DNA of 64,000 bases from an uncultured Dialister sp. (GCA_900541485.1 UQJW01000007.1:29245-93244); one strand, 5' to 3'; shown: positions 46,935-56,806, counted from the first letter of the stretch. Translations and numbers: made by a program. Notes: generated by a model not told the origin, from the letters alone.

Positions 46935-47687
46935 CTATTTAGAACGGGCAGACTGTTTTTTCACTGCATCAATTTTTGCTTGAACAGCTTCCTGATCGCC
47001 CAAATAAGAAACATCCCGTACTGTAAAATCTTCATTTAAATGATATACCAACGGTACTCCTGTGGGAATATTCATTCCTGCAATTTCCTTATCGGAAATT
47101 CCTTCCAGATGCTTTCTCAATGCCCGTATGGAATTACCGTGGGCTACAATTAAAAGCTTTTTCCCTGCGACAATCTGCGGTTTAATTTCTTCCTCAAAAT
47201 AGGGAGCCACCCGCGCCACTGTATCTTTCAAGCATTCTGTCAGCGGTAATTCCACTTCACCCTTAATTTTTTGATAAGGCGCCTGCTTTTTCGGATTTCT
47301 CGGATCGTCTTTATCCAATGACGGCGGCTGCACATCATAAGAACGTCTCCAGAGGTGCACCTGTTCTTCCCCATATTTTTCTGTCGTTTCTGACTTATTT
47401 AAGCCCTGCAATGCCCCATAATGACGTTCATTCAAACGGTAATCCTTAATCATGGGAATCCAGGCCAAATCCAGCTCATCCAAAACGGTATAAGCGGTAT
47501 GGATAGCTCTCTTTAAAACAGATGTATAGCAGATATCAAACCGGTATCCGCCTTCTTTTAAGAGACTTCCGGCCTGTTTAGCTTCTGCATATCCGGTTTC
47601 CGTCAGATCTACATCTGTCCAGCCGCAAAAAAAATTTAATTTATTCCATTCACTTTCTCCATGTCTGATTACTACCAATGTGTACAT
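46935..47687 (-). CDS. gpmA: 2,3-bisphosphoglycerate-dependent phosphoglycerate mutase
   Basis: Glycolytic mutase of 250 aa that interconverts 3- and 2-phosphoglycerate. The phospho-His is H9 in RHGESEWN; the second His is in VAHGNSIR. The ERHYGALQG motif and full length mark it as dPGM and not a broad phosphatase. AAGGAGG lies nine bases before the ATG. Confidence 0.95.
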   Translation of the reverse strand: MYTLVVIRHGESEWNKLNFFCGWTDVDLTETGYAEAKQAGSLLKEGGYRFDICYTSVLKRAIHTAYTVLDELDLAWIPMIKDYRLNERHYGALQGLNKSETTEKYGEEQVHLWRRSYDVQPPSLDKDDPRNPKKQAPYQKIKGEVELPLTECLKDTVARVAPYFEEEIKPQIVAGKKLLIVAHGNSIRALRKHLEGISDKEIAGMNIPTGVPLVYHLNEDFTVRDVSYLGDQEAVQAKIDAVKKQSARSK

Positions 47688-47699
47688 TGCTATTCCTCC

Positions 47700-48689
47700 T
47701 TATGTACGAAAATGATCATACCCCTTGGGAATCATCAATACCTTTTCGTTTTTACTCTTTACAAAAACCTGTCCCGCACCTTTGTCACAGACAATACCAA
47801 TCTTTGTTACCGGGTGGCTTCCTTTTATTTTTTCCCAGTTTTTCGGGCTTATCGTTCCTGCTAGCTCATAATCTTCTCCACCGGTGAATGCCCAGTTCAA
47901 AGAATCTGTACCAAGACGTTTACCCAACCGGATTGTTTCTTCCGACAAAGGAATTTTATCTTTGTCCAAATTTATAATAACCCGGCTGGCTGCCGCTATT
48001 TCATTCAACTCCTGAGAAAGCCCGTCTGAAATATCATTAAGTGAAGTGGCTCCTGCTTCACGAAGTATTTTCCCTAATTGAATCTGTGCTTCAGGTCTTC
48101 TGTGCCGCTTGGTGAGACCTGGAAAGTCCGTATCGCATTGATGCAAGATGGCTGCAAGCCCTGCTGCAGAATCTCCTACCGTTTCTGTAACAAAAACCAC
48201 ATCTCCCACCTGTGCCCCGCTCCGTTTCACCGCCCGGTCTGACGCCACTATACCCACAACAGTTCCTGTCAATATCACACCACCCAAAGATGCAGTCATG
48301 TCACCTCCGAGTAAATTGACACTGTATTTCCTGCAGCATTCACGAATACCGTGATAGCAATTCTCTAAATCCTCAAGTGGTAAATCTTTGGGCAGTGCAA
48401 GCGACAACACAAGGGCTACCGGTTCTGCTCCCATTGCCGCCATGTCACTGAAATTAACAGCACAGATACGATATCCTACATCTGAAAAACTCATCGTTTC
48501 TTTGGTAAAATGAATTCCCTCGACCATAGTATCTGTGGATATCACCTGATCGTATCCGGGAGGTGTCACATAAACTGCCCCGTCGTCACCGGCCCCGAGT
48601 TTTACTGATTCAGGCCGGTAAATAAAGTCCTTCAATATATGGCGTATACAACCAAATTCTCCGATGTCTGTTACAGTTTTTTCTTTCAT
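47700..48689 (-). CDS. thiL: Thiamine-monophosphate kinase
   Basis: Phosphorylates TMP to the active cofactor TPP. The GDDGAV motif (near residue 31), the MVEGIHF segment and the NLLGGDMTAS motif are typical of ThiL; 329 aa. It overlaps the nicotinamidase-like gene by 4 bp. Why these vitamin genes are paired is not clear. Confidence 0.94.
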   Translation of the reverse strand: MKEKTVTDIGEFGCIRHILKDFIYRPESVKLGAGDDGAVYVTPPGYDQVISTDTMVEGIHFTKETMSFSDVGYRICAVNFSDMAAMGAEPVALVLSLALPKDLPLEDLENCYHGIRECCRKYSVNLLGGDMTASLGGVILTGTVVGIVASDRAVKRSGAQVGDVVFVTETVGDSAAGLAAILHQCDTDFPGLTKRHRRPEAQIQLGKILREAGATSLNDISDGLSQELNEIAAASRVIINLDKDKIPLSEETIRLGKRLGTDSLNWAFTGGEDYELAGTISPKNWEKIKGSHPVTKIGIVCDKGAGQVFVKSKNEKVLMIPKGYDHFRT

Positions 48690-49243
48690 TCTTTTAGAAT
48701 TTTTACTCCTGCCTTTTTTAACTCCTCCAATGTTTTTATATGGTCTTCCCTTTTAACATAACCTACTCCCTTTTCAAGAAGAGATACTGTATGTCCTGCT
48801 TTCAATAAATCCAAGATCGTTTCTTTCACACAATATTCTGAAGCTATGCCTCCCACATATACGTGACGGGACAAAACATCTTTTAATACCTCTCCCTGTT
48901 CATTCTCACCATAAAATGCGGAATATTCTTCTATTTCATCATTTTTACCTTTAAGGAAAATATTCCCTTCAAAAGGCTTATTATCCTTTTTTATAACCTT
49001 GTCAGAAAAATCATGGTCGATAGTGGCTCCTTTTTCTCCGGCCACACAATGCACGGGCCATATTCCTCCATTCACCTGAAAGGACCGGTTAGAGGGACTG
49101 TGCCAGTCTCCTGTATAGAACGCTTTCACGTCATGGGTATTGATGAATTGTATTAAATATGAAACGGCCTCTCTGCTGTGCAGGCAGGCTAAAGTCCCCT
49201 CAATAAAATCATATTGGCAATCTACTATAACAAGAGAATCCAT
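48686..49243 (-). CDS. Isochorismatase-fold amidohydrolase, nicotinamidase-like
   Basis: A 185-aa cysteine hydrolase. The catalytic Asp (VDCQYDF, near residue 9), a Lys in the FLKGKNDEIEEYSAF region and the Cys in GGIASEYCVKET (near residue 138) match PncA-type nicotinamidases, which turn nicotinamide into nicotinate for NAD salvage. Metal-binding His residues occur around 48-65. The role is likely but the substrate was not verified. Confidence 0.83.
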   Translation of the reverse strand: MDSLVIVDCQYDFIEGTLACLHSREAVSYLIQFINTHDVKAFYTGDWHSPSNRSFQVNGGIWPVHCVAGEKGATIDHDFSDKVIKKDNKPFEGNIFLKGKNDEIEEYSAFYGENEQGEVLKDVLSRHVYVGGIASEYCVKETILDLLKAGHTVSLLEKGVGYVKREDHIKTLEELKKAGVKILKE

Positions 49244-49429
49244 TTTACCTCACCTTTCTTTATTTTCAATCTGTATTTCTTATTATTTTAACAGCTTTTA
49301 TAGAGAGTGTAAAAGTCCGGAAAAGCTTTATCTTTTTCAGAGCCCTATCTCAAAAGTTGTTATTTTCCAAATCAGATGTGTACAACACCGGTAATAAATG
49401 CATTTGCCCAGATTTTTTTATTTATCAGC

Positions 49430-49458
49430 TTGCACCAACCTCATTTTATAGGTATACT
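49430..49458 (+). promoter_or_regulatory. Promoter of the plus-strand membrane protein gene
   Basis: TTGCAC (49430-49435), 17-bp spacer, TATACT (49453-49458). Start site near 49465. Confidence 0.7.
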
Positions 49459-49503
49459 TTGGAAGTACATATAACCCAATTATTGATTAAGGAGATGTCG
49501 GTT

Positions 49504-50469
49504 TTGGACTTTGTTACCACCCTCGTTTATTTTCTGAATATCGGTTTATTCAGTGCACTTGTTGCCCGCTTTACCGGTGCTGTTTTATCGGTTCTTGTTT
49601 TTTGCTCTCTTCTTTATATGGGTGCCACTCCTATAGAAACAATCGGTATGATGCTTACTTATCTTGTTTTTATGCGTCTTACCATTTACACCCAGAGAAA
49701 TCGCGTCAACTTTAAAAAGATGCAAGTTTTTACGGGTATGAAAATCGTACCTGCCATTGCTCTTATTCTGATTTTCTTGTTTCTCTACCCGTTTGCCGGA
49801 TTAGCTGTATTTTTACTTGTGTTCATGGCCGAAGTATTATCAAAAATGCGGAGCCGGATGCTTCCCGAAAAGAAAATGAGCTGCAAGGAACTTACGCCTT
49901 ACATCATAGCAGGTTCTGTATTAATGACATTTTCTATGCTCCTTGTTGAATTTATCCCAGAGTCCTTTTACTATATCCTGGGCGGACTCATGATTGTTGC
50001 CCTTTGTGCTTTTTTCTGGTGGGTAGGAGATAATAGAGACCGTCTTTCTTCTTCATGGGATAAAGTTATCATTGCTTCTTTTATTCCTGCCGGACTTTTT
50101 GGTTTTGATATGGCCGACTGGATTGACGATTTAAAAAGAAATGTAAATCCTACACGGTTAGCCTTTAATCTTCCATTTATATTCTTACCGGTCTTTTTTA
50201 TAACTTTCGTTATGGCTAATATATTATTCGGTATATTTTCTCTTTCAGGCATGGTTGTTGTCTTCTGCTCTGCCATCGGACTTCGCCTCTTCGGATATTA
50301 TGAAATGAGCGGAAAAGGAAAAATGAACCGCATTGCCTTGGGGATAACTCTTCTCGCAGCCTTTTTACTTTTCCTGACAGCACCCGCCCCTATTGGTGTC
50401 ACCCAATCAATTGATGCCTTTCTCAATCAAAACCATTACGGATTCAATGGAATCTTGAATATGTTCTGA
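49504..50469 (+). CDS. Unknown polytopic membrane protein
   Basis: I do not recognise the family. The protein has about 321 residues and eight or nine hydrophobic segments separated by short charged loops, with a soluble-looking patch (RNVNPTRL) past the middle. An in-frame ATG at 49495 directly abuts AAGGAG (49489-49494), leaving no spacing, so the TTG at 49504, nine bases on, is the likely start. It is a lone plus-strand gene with its own promoter and terminator. Transport is a fair guess but no family signature is visible. Confidence 0.7.
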   Translation: MDFVTTLVYFLNIGLFSALVARFTGAVLSVLVFCSLLYMGATPIETIGMMLTYLVFMRLTIYTQRNRVNFKKMQVFTGMKIVPAIALILIFLFLYPFAGLAVFLLVFMAEVLSKMRSRMLPEKKMSCKELTPYIIAGSVLMTFSMLLVEFIPESFYYILGGLMIVALCAFFWWVGDNRDRLSSSWDKVIIASFIPAGLFGFDMADWIDDLKRNVNPTRLAFNLPFIFLPVFFITFVMANILFGIFSLSGMVVVFCSAIGLRLFGYYEMSGKGKMNRIALGITLLAAFLLFLTAPAPIGVTQSIDAFLNQNHYGFNGILNMF

Positions 50470-50470
50470 C

Positions 50471-50505
50471 AAAAAAAGCGGTTCACTACGGTGAGCCGCT
50501 TTTTT
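50471..50505. terminator. Bidirectional terminator between the membrane protein gene and nth
   Basis: Stem GCGGTTCAC/GTGAGCCGC with one G-T pair, 4-nt loop, flanked by A and T runs. Confidence 0.88.
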
Positions 50506-50522
50506 GATGCCATAATTATTTT

Positions 50523-51173
50523 TTATTTATTATTTTCCGCACGTACGGTACAGGAAGGACAAATATCTTCCAAGAAACACGTTTCACAGCTTGGATTTCT
50601 GGCACGGCATACTTTTCTTCCGTGCCAAATCAGCCAATGATGTGCCGCGGACCAATCTTTCATGGGAATCGCCTTTTTCAATCCTTCTTCCACCTTTTCA
50701 GGAGTATCCCCTATCGATAATTTTAAGCGGTTAGATACCCGAAATACGTGAGTATCCACAGCAATCGCAGGGTATCCGAAAGCAACACTCCGTACCACAT
50801 TAGCCGTCTTTCTACCTACCCCCGGTAATTTAACCAAGTCATCAAAGCTTTCAGGAACTTCACCGCCGAAATCTTCTAAAATCATCCGGGATAATCCCAA
50901 AAGATTTTTTGCTTTTGCTTTATATAAACCGCAATCGTGGATTTCCTTCTCCATTTCATCCTGTGTAAGTTTTACCATTTTTGCCGGTGTATCCAGCCGG
51001 GGAAACATACGGTTTGTAATGATATTAACCCTTTTATCTGTGCATTGCGCCGATAAAACAACCGCTACAAGCAATGTAAAAGGACTCGAAAAATGGAGCA
51101 TGGTTCCTTCATCCTTGTAGTGCTCCGATAAACGGCGCAGCTGTTCGGCTTTTATTGCCTTAGTAACTCTCAT
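50523..51173 (-). CDS. nth: Endonuclease III
   Basis: Base-excision repair glycosylase/AP lyase for oxidised pyrimidines, 216 aa. The helix-hairpin-helix LPGVGRKTA carries catalytic K122, the Asp is D140 (VDTHVFR), and a C-x6-C-x2-C-x5-C cluster binds a 4Fe-4S centre. It overlaps trxB by one base. Confidence 0.97.
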   Translation of the reverse strand: MRVTKAIKAEQLRRLSEHYKDEGTMLHFSSPFTLLVAVVLSAQCTDKRVNIITNRMFPRLDTPAKMVKLTQDEMEKEIHDCGLYKAKAKNLLGLSRMILEDFGGEVPESFDDLVKLPGVGRKTANVVRSVAFGYPAIAVDTHVFRVSNRLKLSIGDTPEKVEEGLKKAIPMKDWSAAHHWLIWHGRKVCRARNPSCETCFLEDICPSCTVRAENNK

Positions 51174-52090
51174 TATTCACGCCTCAGTAAATAATCATGG
51201 GCTGCCAATGCTGCCGCTGCCCCTTCTCCTGCTGCTATAATAATCTGTTTGTTTTTGCAATCAGTCAGATCTCCTGCTGCAAAAAGGCCCTCTATATTAG
51301 TCCGACCTTCTTTATCCGTAATGATTTCCCCTTGGTCATTTTTCTCTATGTTTTCAGGCAAAAAAGTGTTATTCGGCACCCCGCCAGCCTCCACAAAAAA
51401 GCCGTCCACCGGCAGTTCACTTTCTTTGCCGTCTTTCTTATTTTGGATACGCACAGATGTTATTTTCTTATCCCCTTTAACTGCCAGTGGGATATATTCC
51501 ATAAGCACTTCTATATTTTCTTTTTCATTCATTCTTTTTACTATAATCTCCGATGCACGAATGCGGCTTCTTACAAGGAGATATACTTTTTCGGCAATAA
51601 CAGAAAGTTCTATAGCCGCCTGAACGGCACTATCTCCACCACCTACGATTGCCACCGTCTTATTTCTATAAAAAGGACCGTCACATGTTGCACAATAACT
51701 GACCCCCCGGCCCGTATATTCCATTTCTCCCGGAATATCTAAAGTTCTGCTTCTCTTTCCTGCAGTAACGATGCAAGTCTTCCCTGCAAGAGTTTTTCCA
51801 TCGTCTAAATGCGCCACAAAATAACCGTTCTCTTCTTTTACTAAAGATTTTACATGAGCAGTTACAAACTTTACCGGGTATTGCCTGACATGATCATTCA
51901 TTTTGTCCGTCAGTTCAAACCCGGATATCGAAGAAAACCCGAGATAATTTTCAATTTCATTCGTTAAAAGCATCTGCCCGCCCACATCTGTACTGACCAC
52001 TGTTGTTGTCAGCTCTTTCCTCACTGCATATAAAGCTGCATTAAGGCCTGCAGGACCTCCTCCGATAATCATCACATCACATATTTCCAT
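51173..52090 (-). CDS. trxB: Thioredoxin-disulfide reductase
   Basis: NADPH-FAD flavoprotein of 305 aa that keeps thioredoxin reduced. The FAD motif GGGPAGLNAAL is at 10-20, the redox-active CATC at 133-136, and the NADPH-binding GGGDSAV follows. It leads nth, and a strong promoter lies upstream. The pairing with nth may reflect oxidative damage defence, but this is inference. Confidence 0.95.
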   Translation of the reverse strand: MEICDVMIIGGGPAGLNAALYAVRKELTTTVVSTDVGGQMLLTNEIENYLGFSSISGFELTDKMNDHVRQYPVKFVTAHVKSLVKEENGYFVAHLDDGKTLAGKTCIVTAGKRSRTLDIPGEMEYTGRGVSYCATCDGPFYRNKTVAIVGGGDSAVQAAIELSVIAEKVYLLVRSRIRASEIIVKRMNEKENIEVLMEYIPLAVKGDKKITSVRIQNKKDGKESELPVDGFFVEAGGVPNNTFLPENIEKNDQGEIITDKEGRTNIEGLFAAGDLTDCKNKQIIIAAGEGAAAALAAHDYLLRRE

Positions 52091-52119
52091 CTTCGTTCCT
52101 CCCGTTTATAATTGACTCT

Positions 52120-52148
52120 ATTATATCGTATATTTTCGATATAATCAA
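52120..52148 (-). promoter_or_regulatory. Promoter of trxB-nth, with an overlapping palindrome
   Basis: Minus-strand TTGATT (52143-52148), 17-bp spacer, TATAAT (52120-52125). An inverted repeat ATATCG-n8-CGATAT (52123-52142) spans the spacer and part of the -10 box, which could be a repressor site. Confidence 0.75.
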
Positions 52149-52161
52149 TTTCCTTACCGGC

Positions 52162-53790
52162 CTATACGTTGCCGTGTCCCACAAATTCTCTTAAAAGTGA
52201 ATTGTTCGGAACCAAGGATGTATTCAACTCACAGAACGGCTCTAAAAAGTGAAGTAAGCGCTGAGCCTCAGGGTATACGGAACTGCCTTTACTTACTGTT
52301 TGAAGCAAAGGTTTTGCCAGCTTTTTCAAGACCGGTAATTCATAAATCAAGGCAGAGTTAAAAATAAAATCAGCTTTGTTTTGGAAAGAAAAAATATTTC
52401 TTTCTTCTCCCTGACGGACAGAATCCCAATGAGCAAGTGTAGTTTCTACATCATGTCCTCTCCCTCTTGCATCTCTTACCATGCGTCGCAAAAGCCGGGT
52501 ATCCGAGGTAGAAATTCTATTGTGATTATTAATTGTAATTTGTGTTAACGCCGACAGATATACGTGAACACATTGATAGCCCGGCACAAAGTATGATAAT
52601 GCCGGATTTAATCCGTGAAGTCCCTCCACGAGAATCGGCTGCCCTTCCCCGAGTCTTGTGGCCTTCTCATCCCATTCTTTTTTTCCGGTGATGAAATTGA
52701 AACGGGGTAGCCGTACTTCTTTTCCTTCTAAGAGTTTCACTACTGTCTCTTCAAATAAAGGGAGGTCAAGTGCTTCAAGATCTTCCCAAACAGACTTATC
52801 CATTTCATCTCTGTTCCTGAAGTAGTCATCCAGCGACAGCATGACCGGCTTGACTCCGTTCACCCATAAATGAATAATCAGGCGTTTCATAAACGTTGTT
52901 TTTCCGGAGGAAGAAGGTCCGGCAATACAAACTAAACGGACTTCCGGTTTTTGACCACAAATTTTATCAGCCAGCTCCGCTATCTTCTTTTCGTGAAGCG
53001 CTTCTGCCATCAAAATTAAATCTCCCACCGTATGATTTTCTATGGCTTTATTTAAATCAATCAGTGAGTTACATCCGATTAATTCACTCCAATTTTGTGT
53101 TTCCAGAAATACTCTTGAAAACAAGGGAGCTTCTTCCACTTTTTGTAATTCCATGCTTCCTCGAGGAGGCATCTGCAGTAAAAATCCCGGTGCATATGAT
53201 TTCAAATCAAAAACCTTTGCATAACTCATATCCGGAAGCATCGGTCCAAAAAAATAATCGACATAATTACCGCATTGGCTCACATTAATTTTATCGGTAT
53301 TGATTTGTGATAACAGCTCTGCATCTTTGATTCTCCTATTTTTTATCAGAAAATCTTCTGCCCGCTTTTTCGTCACGGTCATCAGACTGATGTCCCGTCC
53401 TTCCTGAACGATGGCCTTCATTCGCTTGTACAGAAGATCCAATTCCTTTTGGAACGGCACATGTGAATCACTAAACTCACAATATAAAGAAGAGCCAAGC
53501 GTATGCTTAACTTTTACATCTGCCTCCTCACCATATATTTCTTTGACGGCAATCACCAGAAGCATAATCAACGACCGCTGGTACGCCCGGTATGCGGCCG
53601 GCGTATTCATCGGAATCCATTTAACCATCGTATCACCCGGAAATGGCGTCTGGAAATCAATAATGTCCCCTTCACAATCTGCAAGAACGGCATCTTCCCA
53701 TGAACGATTGCCCCGTACCATATCCCACAAATCCTGCGGCGTTGCCGTATTTTTTAATTCATACACCTGACCTTCACAACTGATTTGCAT
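52162..53790 (-). CDS. Uridine-kinase-like nucleoside kinase with TGS-type N-terminus
   Basis: A 542-aa protein in three parts: an N-terminal ThrRS-TGS-like module (about 1-60), a middle region resembling the second ThrRS/AlaRS additional domain (to about 260), and a C-terminal P-loop kinase. The Walker A is GPSSSGKTT near residue 293, with the uridine-kinase lid and a GLHGLNP segment. The start is ATG 53790 with GGAGGG upstream. Such fusions are common in anaerobic Firmicutes and are annotated nucleoside kinase; the true substrate is not clear. Confidence 0.88.
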   Translation of the reverse strand: MQISCEGQVYELKNTATPQDLWDMVRGNRSWEDAVLADCEGDIIDFQTPFPGDTMVKWIPMNTPAAYRAYQRSLIMLLVIAVKEIYGEEADVKVKHTLGSSLYCEFSDSHVPFQKELDLLYKRMKAIVQEGRDISLMTVTKKRAEDFLIKNRRIKDAELLSQINTDKINVSQCGNYVDYFFGPMLPDMSYAKVFDLKSYAPGFLLQMPPRGSMELQKVEEAPLFSRVFLETQNWSELIGCNSLIDLNKAIENHTVGDLILMAEALHEKKIAELADKICGQKPEVRLVCIAGPSSSGKTTFMKRLIIHLWVNGVKPVMLSLDDYFRNRDEMDKSVWEDLEALDLPLFEETVVKLLEGKEVRLPRFNFITGKKEWDEKATRLGEGQPILVEGLHGLNPALSYFVPGYQCVHVYLSALTQITINNHNRISTSDTRLLRRMVRDARGRGHDVETTLAHWDSVRQGEERNIFSFQNKADFIFNSALIYELPVLKKLAKPLLQTVSKGSSVYPEAQRLLHFLEPFCELNTSLVPNNSLLREFVGHGNV

Positions 53791-53864
53791 CAAATCCGCC
53801 CTCCGTTATTCAAAATTTGTTGTTTTTAAGATACCACAGATTGACTGATGATTCATTTAATTTT

Positions 53865-53892
53865 CAAAAAACCGGATATGTAAATCCGGCCC
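53865..53892 (-). terminator. Terminator after the MFS gene
   Basis: A 6-bp stem CCGGAT/ATCCGG with a 6-nt loop, followed by TTTTTTG on the minus strand, directly after the stop codon of the MFS gene. Confidence 0.85.
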
Positions 53893-53894
53893 TT

Positions 53895-55085
53895 TCATCC
53901 CAACTCTCCTTTTTTGACATATTTGCAATAAAGCATTATCCCTACAATTACTTGCACCATCCCTGCAAATGCATAGACGTGCCAAAGTGCAGTATACATA
54001 ATGCATGCTGCAATAAGCGGTCCTGCCATATTTCCAAATTGTTGTGCCGCCGTCGCCAATCCAAAAACGCGTCCGTGAAAAAATTCCGGCGTATATTTTA
54101 CTAATGCTGCATTCAAGGAAGGATTTACCCCCACCAAAAAACACCCGACTAAAAACTGACACGCCGCAAATCCCCATATCTCTCTCGGAATCGCTTGTAT
54201 AAGCGTCAACGTGCCGGCACTTATCATAGTGATCATCATTGTAAAATAATAACCGTGACTTTGTCCGAATTTTCCCCAAAGAGCTGTTGTCAGTGCTCCT
54301 GCAATTCCGCCGGCACTCATAATAAATCCCGAAACAACTTCCACTTTTTCCATGCTTCCCAAAAGTTCACCTACATATAAAGAAGTTACCGGTTGGATCA
54401 TAAAAATGGTAGATTGGATCAAGAATGAAACAATTAAAAGGTCTCTGAGACGGACATTATGGTATGCATACTTCAGGTCTTCCGCCATAGATGTCTTCTC
54501 CGCTATGTCTTTCCTGTCATTTTTCGTGGCAGGTTCCGTAATAAAGAAAATGACGGCTACACTGACAAGCCATAATAAAAGAGCAGAAATAAAAAAAGAG
54601 TTTCTCATTCCTGCCACATGTGAAATTACTCCTCCTATGAGCGGACCGCAAATTCCTCCTACAATCAGTGCTGTCTGGGCAAATCCTAAGGTAACTCCTA
54701 TTTTCTTCGGATCGGCACTGGCAGAAATAATTGTCATCGCTGCCGCCACATAACCGTTCGCCACCCCTTGAAATGCCCGGGCTGCAAACAGTTGGTATTC
54801 GTTTTGACTTATACCGCAAAAAAGATACGATGCCCCAAGAAGCACGGACGCGCGGATTGCCATTTTCTTTTTACCGCCCGAATCCGCAAGTTTTCCCCAA
54901 AAAGGACTCATAATTCCTGCCACAAGAAAGCATATGGAAAAAATAAGTCCCGACCAAATGCCTATCTCTTCAGAAGGAACGCCCAAATCCATTAGGTACA
55001 GAGGCAAAAAAGGAATGACCATTGTGTATCCTGAGGATACCAAAAACATACTGGCTATTAAGACCACTATATTTCTTTGATTCAC
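53895..55085 (-). CDS. MFS drug-type efflux transporter
   Basis: Polytopic protein of 396 aa with twelve hydrophobic segments. The loop 2-3 motif GKLADSGGKKKMA and the GxxxGPxxGG motif near segment 5 (ICGPLIGG) place it with the drug:proton antiporters. Start is GTG 55085 with AAAGGAGG upstream. It follows the alpha/beta hydrolase gene by 37 bp, so probably the last gene of that unit. The substrate is unknown. Confidence 0.88.
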   Translation of the reverse strand: MNQRNIVVLIASMFLVSSGYTMVIPFLPLYLMDLGVPSEEIGIWSGLIFSICFLVAGIMSPFWGKLADSGGKKKMAIRASVLLGASYLFCGISQNEYQLFAARAFQGVANGYVAAAMTIISASADPKKIGVTLGFAQTALIVGGICGPLIGGVISHVAGMRNSFFISALLLWLVSVAVIFFITEPATKNDRKDIAEKTSMAEDLKYAYHNVRLRDLLIVSFLIQSTIFMIQPVTSLYVGELLGSMEKVEVVSGFIMSAGGIAGALTTALWGKFGQSHGYYFTMMITMISAGTLTLIQAIPREIWGFAACQFLVGCFLVGVNPSLNAALVKYTPEFFHGRVFGLATAAQQFGNMAGPLIAACIMYTALWHVYAFAGMVQVIVGIMLYCKYVKKGELG

Positions 55086-55122
55086 GCAATGACCTCCTTT
55101 CTTACGGTAATATACGTTTTAT

Positions 55123-55848
55123 TTACGTTTCCCTCATCCAACTCACCGCCTCATCCATCATATTCGTCGTCACAAAATGGCCGAGTCCGGGATAAGTGAT
55201 TTTATTTACGTCTACGCCTTCATCTTTCATTACACTATAAAAATGAGTTTGTGCTCGAGGATCTACCGATGAATCATTTTCTCCATTAAGAAGCAGGAGA
55301 CGTACACTTTTCAAACGTTCCTTATAATACAAAGGGGAACGTTTTTTCACCTCCTCATATAGTTTCCATTTTTCTCCAAACGATATCCCGAATCTTGCTT
55401 GCATAAATAAATGTGACAATTCCCAGTCACCCGATCCGTTAAAAGACACCGCGCCTGCTATTTGCTCTCCATATGCGGCAGCAATACCGAGTACCGAGAA
55501 GCCTCCCATCGAATGTCCGAGAACTATCGGTTTTTTATAACCTTTTTGATCCAGAAACTTGCGAATGAAAGAAAACTCATCTGTATTTTGAAAAATAGTT
55601 TTCCAAAACAAATCATAACCTTCCAGTGTATAGTAATCAGAAAGCGGTTCTCTTTTCCCATGATGAACCGCATCGGGAACGCAGACCGTATATCCTTCAA
55701 GTGCCAGTAACGCAGCCCTTGTCACTTGTAACTTCCCCCGGCTGCTCCATCCATGATAAAAAACAGCGGATTTTCCCGTTTCTTTTATCGGATAAATCAT
55801 ATAACAAGGAATATTTCCGACTTTTTCCTTCTCTATAACCAGCTGCAT
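55123..55848 (-). CDS. Alpha/beta hydrolase
   Basis: A 241-aa hydrolase with the nucleophile elbow GHSMGG near residue 109, the acid in NGENDSSVD and the His in GLGHF near the end: a complete Ser-Asp-His triad. I start at ATG 55848; its AAAGGAG site lies within the end of the acyltransferase gene, and the two genes share one base (TAATG). No signal peptide. It is probably an esterase, but what it cleaves is not known. Confidence 0.85.
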   Translation of the reverse strand: MQLVIEKEKVGNIPCYMIYPIKETGKSAVFYHGWSSRGKLQVTRAALLALEGYTVCVPDAVHHGKREPLSDYYTLEGYDLFWKTIFQNTDEFSFIRKFLDQKGYKKPIVLGHSMGGFSVLGIAAAYGEQIAGAVSFNGSGDWELSHLFMQARFGISFGEKWKLYEEVKKRSPLYYKERLKSVRLLLLNGENDSSVDPRAQTHFYSVMKDEGVDVNKITYPGLGHFVTTNMMDEAVSWMRET

Positions 55849-56744
55849 TATTTGATCTCCTTTAACTCGGGATGCAAACGGTCCGTCCATTTCCAACGGT
55901 TATGCATCCAGAACCATTCCTCCGGATAGGTACGTACCCATGTCTCCAACTTTTTATTAAGCGTATCCGTTATTTTTTGTACTGCTTCCTTTTTTCCCAG
56001 TCCGATATCTGCTAAAATCGGATCACCTACGATGATTTCATATTTAAAAGTATCTGTTTGGTGAATAAAAAGAGTAACAACAGGCAAGCCTGTCATCACG
56101 GAAAAATGAGCAGGCCCCGTCGGTGTCAAAGTCTTTTGCTCAAATAATTCGGAAAGTATTCCCGTATGACCAGGGTCCTGATCACACAGAAGAGCAACGA
56201 AATATCCTTCTTTCAGGCGACGAAACATGTCTCTCACGCCGGTCTTATATTCTATCGTCTGGCCTGTCAGCGCGCGATATTCACAAATAAACTTATCAAA
56301 ACCCTCATTGGATTGCTTCATTCCCACCGACAACAAGGGATATCCGTACAAAGCCAATGCAGCGCCTTCCATTTCCCAATTTCCGCAATGATTAGCCGCC
56401 AAAATACATCCTTTTTTGTCTTTAAGAATATTATCCAGATGTTCTTTATTTCGTATTATTACATAATTAGAAATATTTTCTTTGGTTAATAGTGGAAATC
56501 TGAGCATGGACACGCCAAGAGAGCCGAAACGGCGTGCTGCATTTTTAGATATTTCCTCTGCTTTTGCCCTGTCTTTTGTAATCCCCGCCCTCAGTATGTT
56601 TTCCCGTGATATCTTTTTCCTTTTCGGCGGAACAAGGAGCCAAAAAAAATTCCCCAGGATTTTTCCCATTTTCTCTGCCCCGGACTCAGATAAAATGCAG
56701 GCAAAACGGCTTAAAACTTTTAAAAAGGTATAAGTTATATTCAT
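55848..56744 (-). CDS. Lipid A biosynthesis acyltransferase (LpxL/HtrB family)
   Basis: Adds secondary acyl chains to lipid A precursors at the inner membrane. The HX4E catalytic pair is H119 and E124 (NHCGNWE), the family hallmark, and a conserved Arg/Pro-rich tail (PEEWFWMHNRWK) is present; 298 aa. It supports LPS in this organism. The gene is separated from lpxD by a terminator-like hairpin, so it may be its own unit. Confidence 0.9.
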   Translation of the reverse strand: MNITYTFLKVLSRFACILSESGAEKMGKILGNFFWLLVPPKRKKISRENILRAGITKDRAKAEEISKNAARRFGSLGVSMLRFPLLTKENISNYVIIRNKEHLDNILKDKKGCILAANHCGNWEMEGAALALYGYPLLSVGMKQSNEGFDKFICEYRALTGQTIEYKTGVRDMFRRLKEGYFVALLCDQDPGHTGILSELFEQKTLTPTGPAHFSVMTGLPVVTLFIHQTDTFKYEIIVGDPILADIGLGKKEAVQKITDTLNKKLETWVRTYPEEWFWMHNRWKWTDRLHPELKEIK

Positions 56745-56779
56745 ATTGACTCCAAAACTTCATTTTTAAACACGGTAAT

Positions 56780-56806
56780 AAAAAAAGATGCAGCTGCACC
56801 TTTTTT
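56780..56806. terminator. Terminator between lpxD and the LpxL-type gene
   Basis: Palindrome GATGCAGCTGCACC flanked by A and T runs; a 5-bp stem with 4-nt loop on either strand. It lies past the lpxD stop codon. Confidence 0.65.

Noticed and set aside
51197-51742. 181-aa plus-strand frame antisense to trxB
   Set aside because: Entirely opposite a clear trxB gene, with odd composition and no ribosome site or family.
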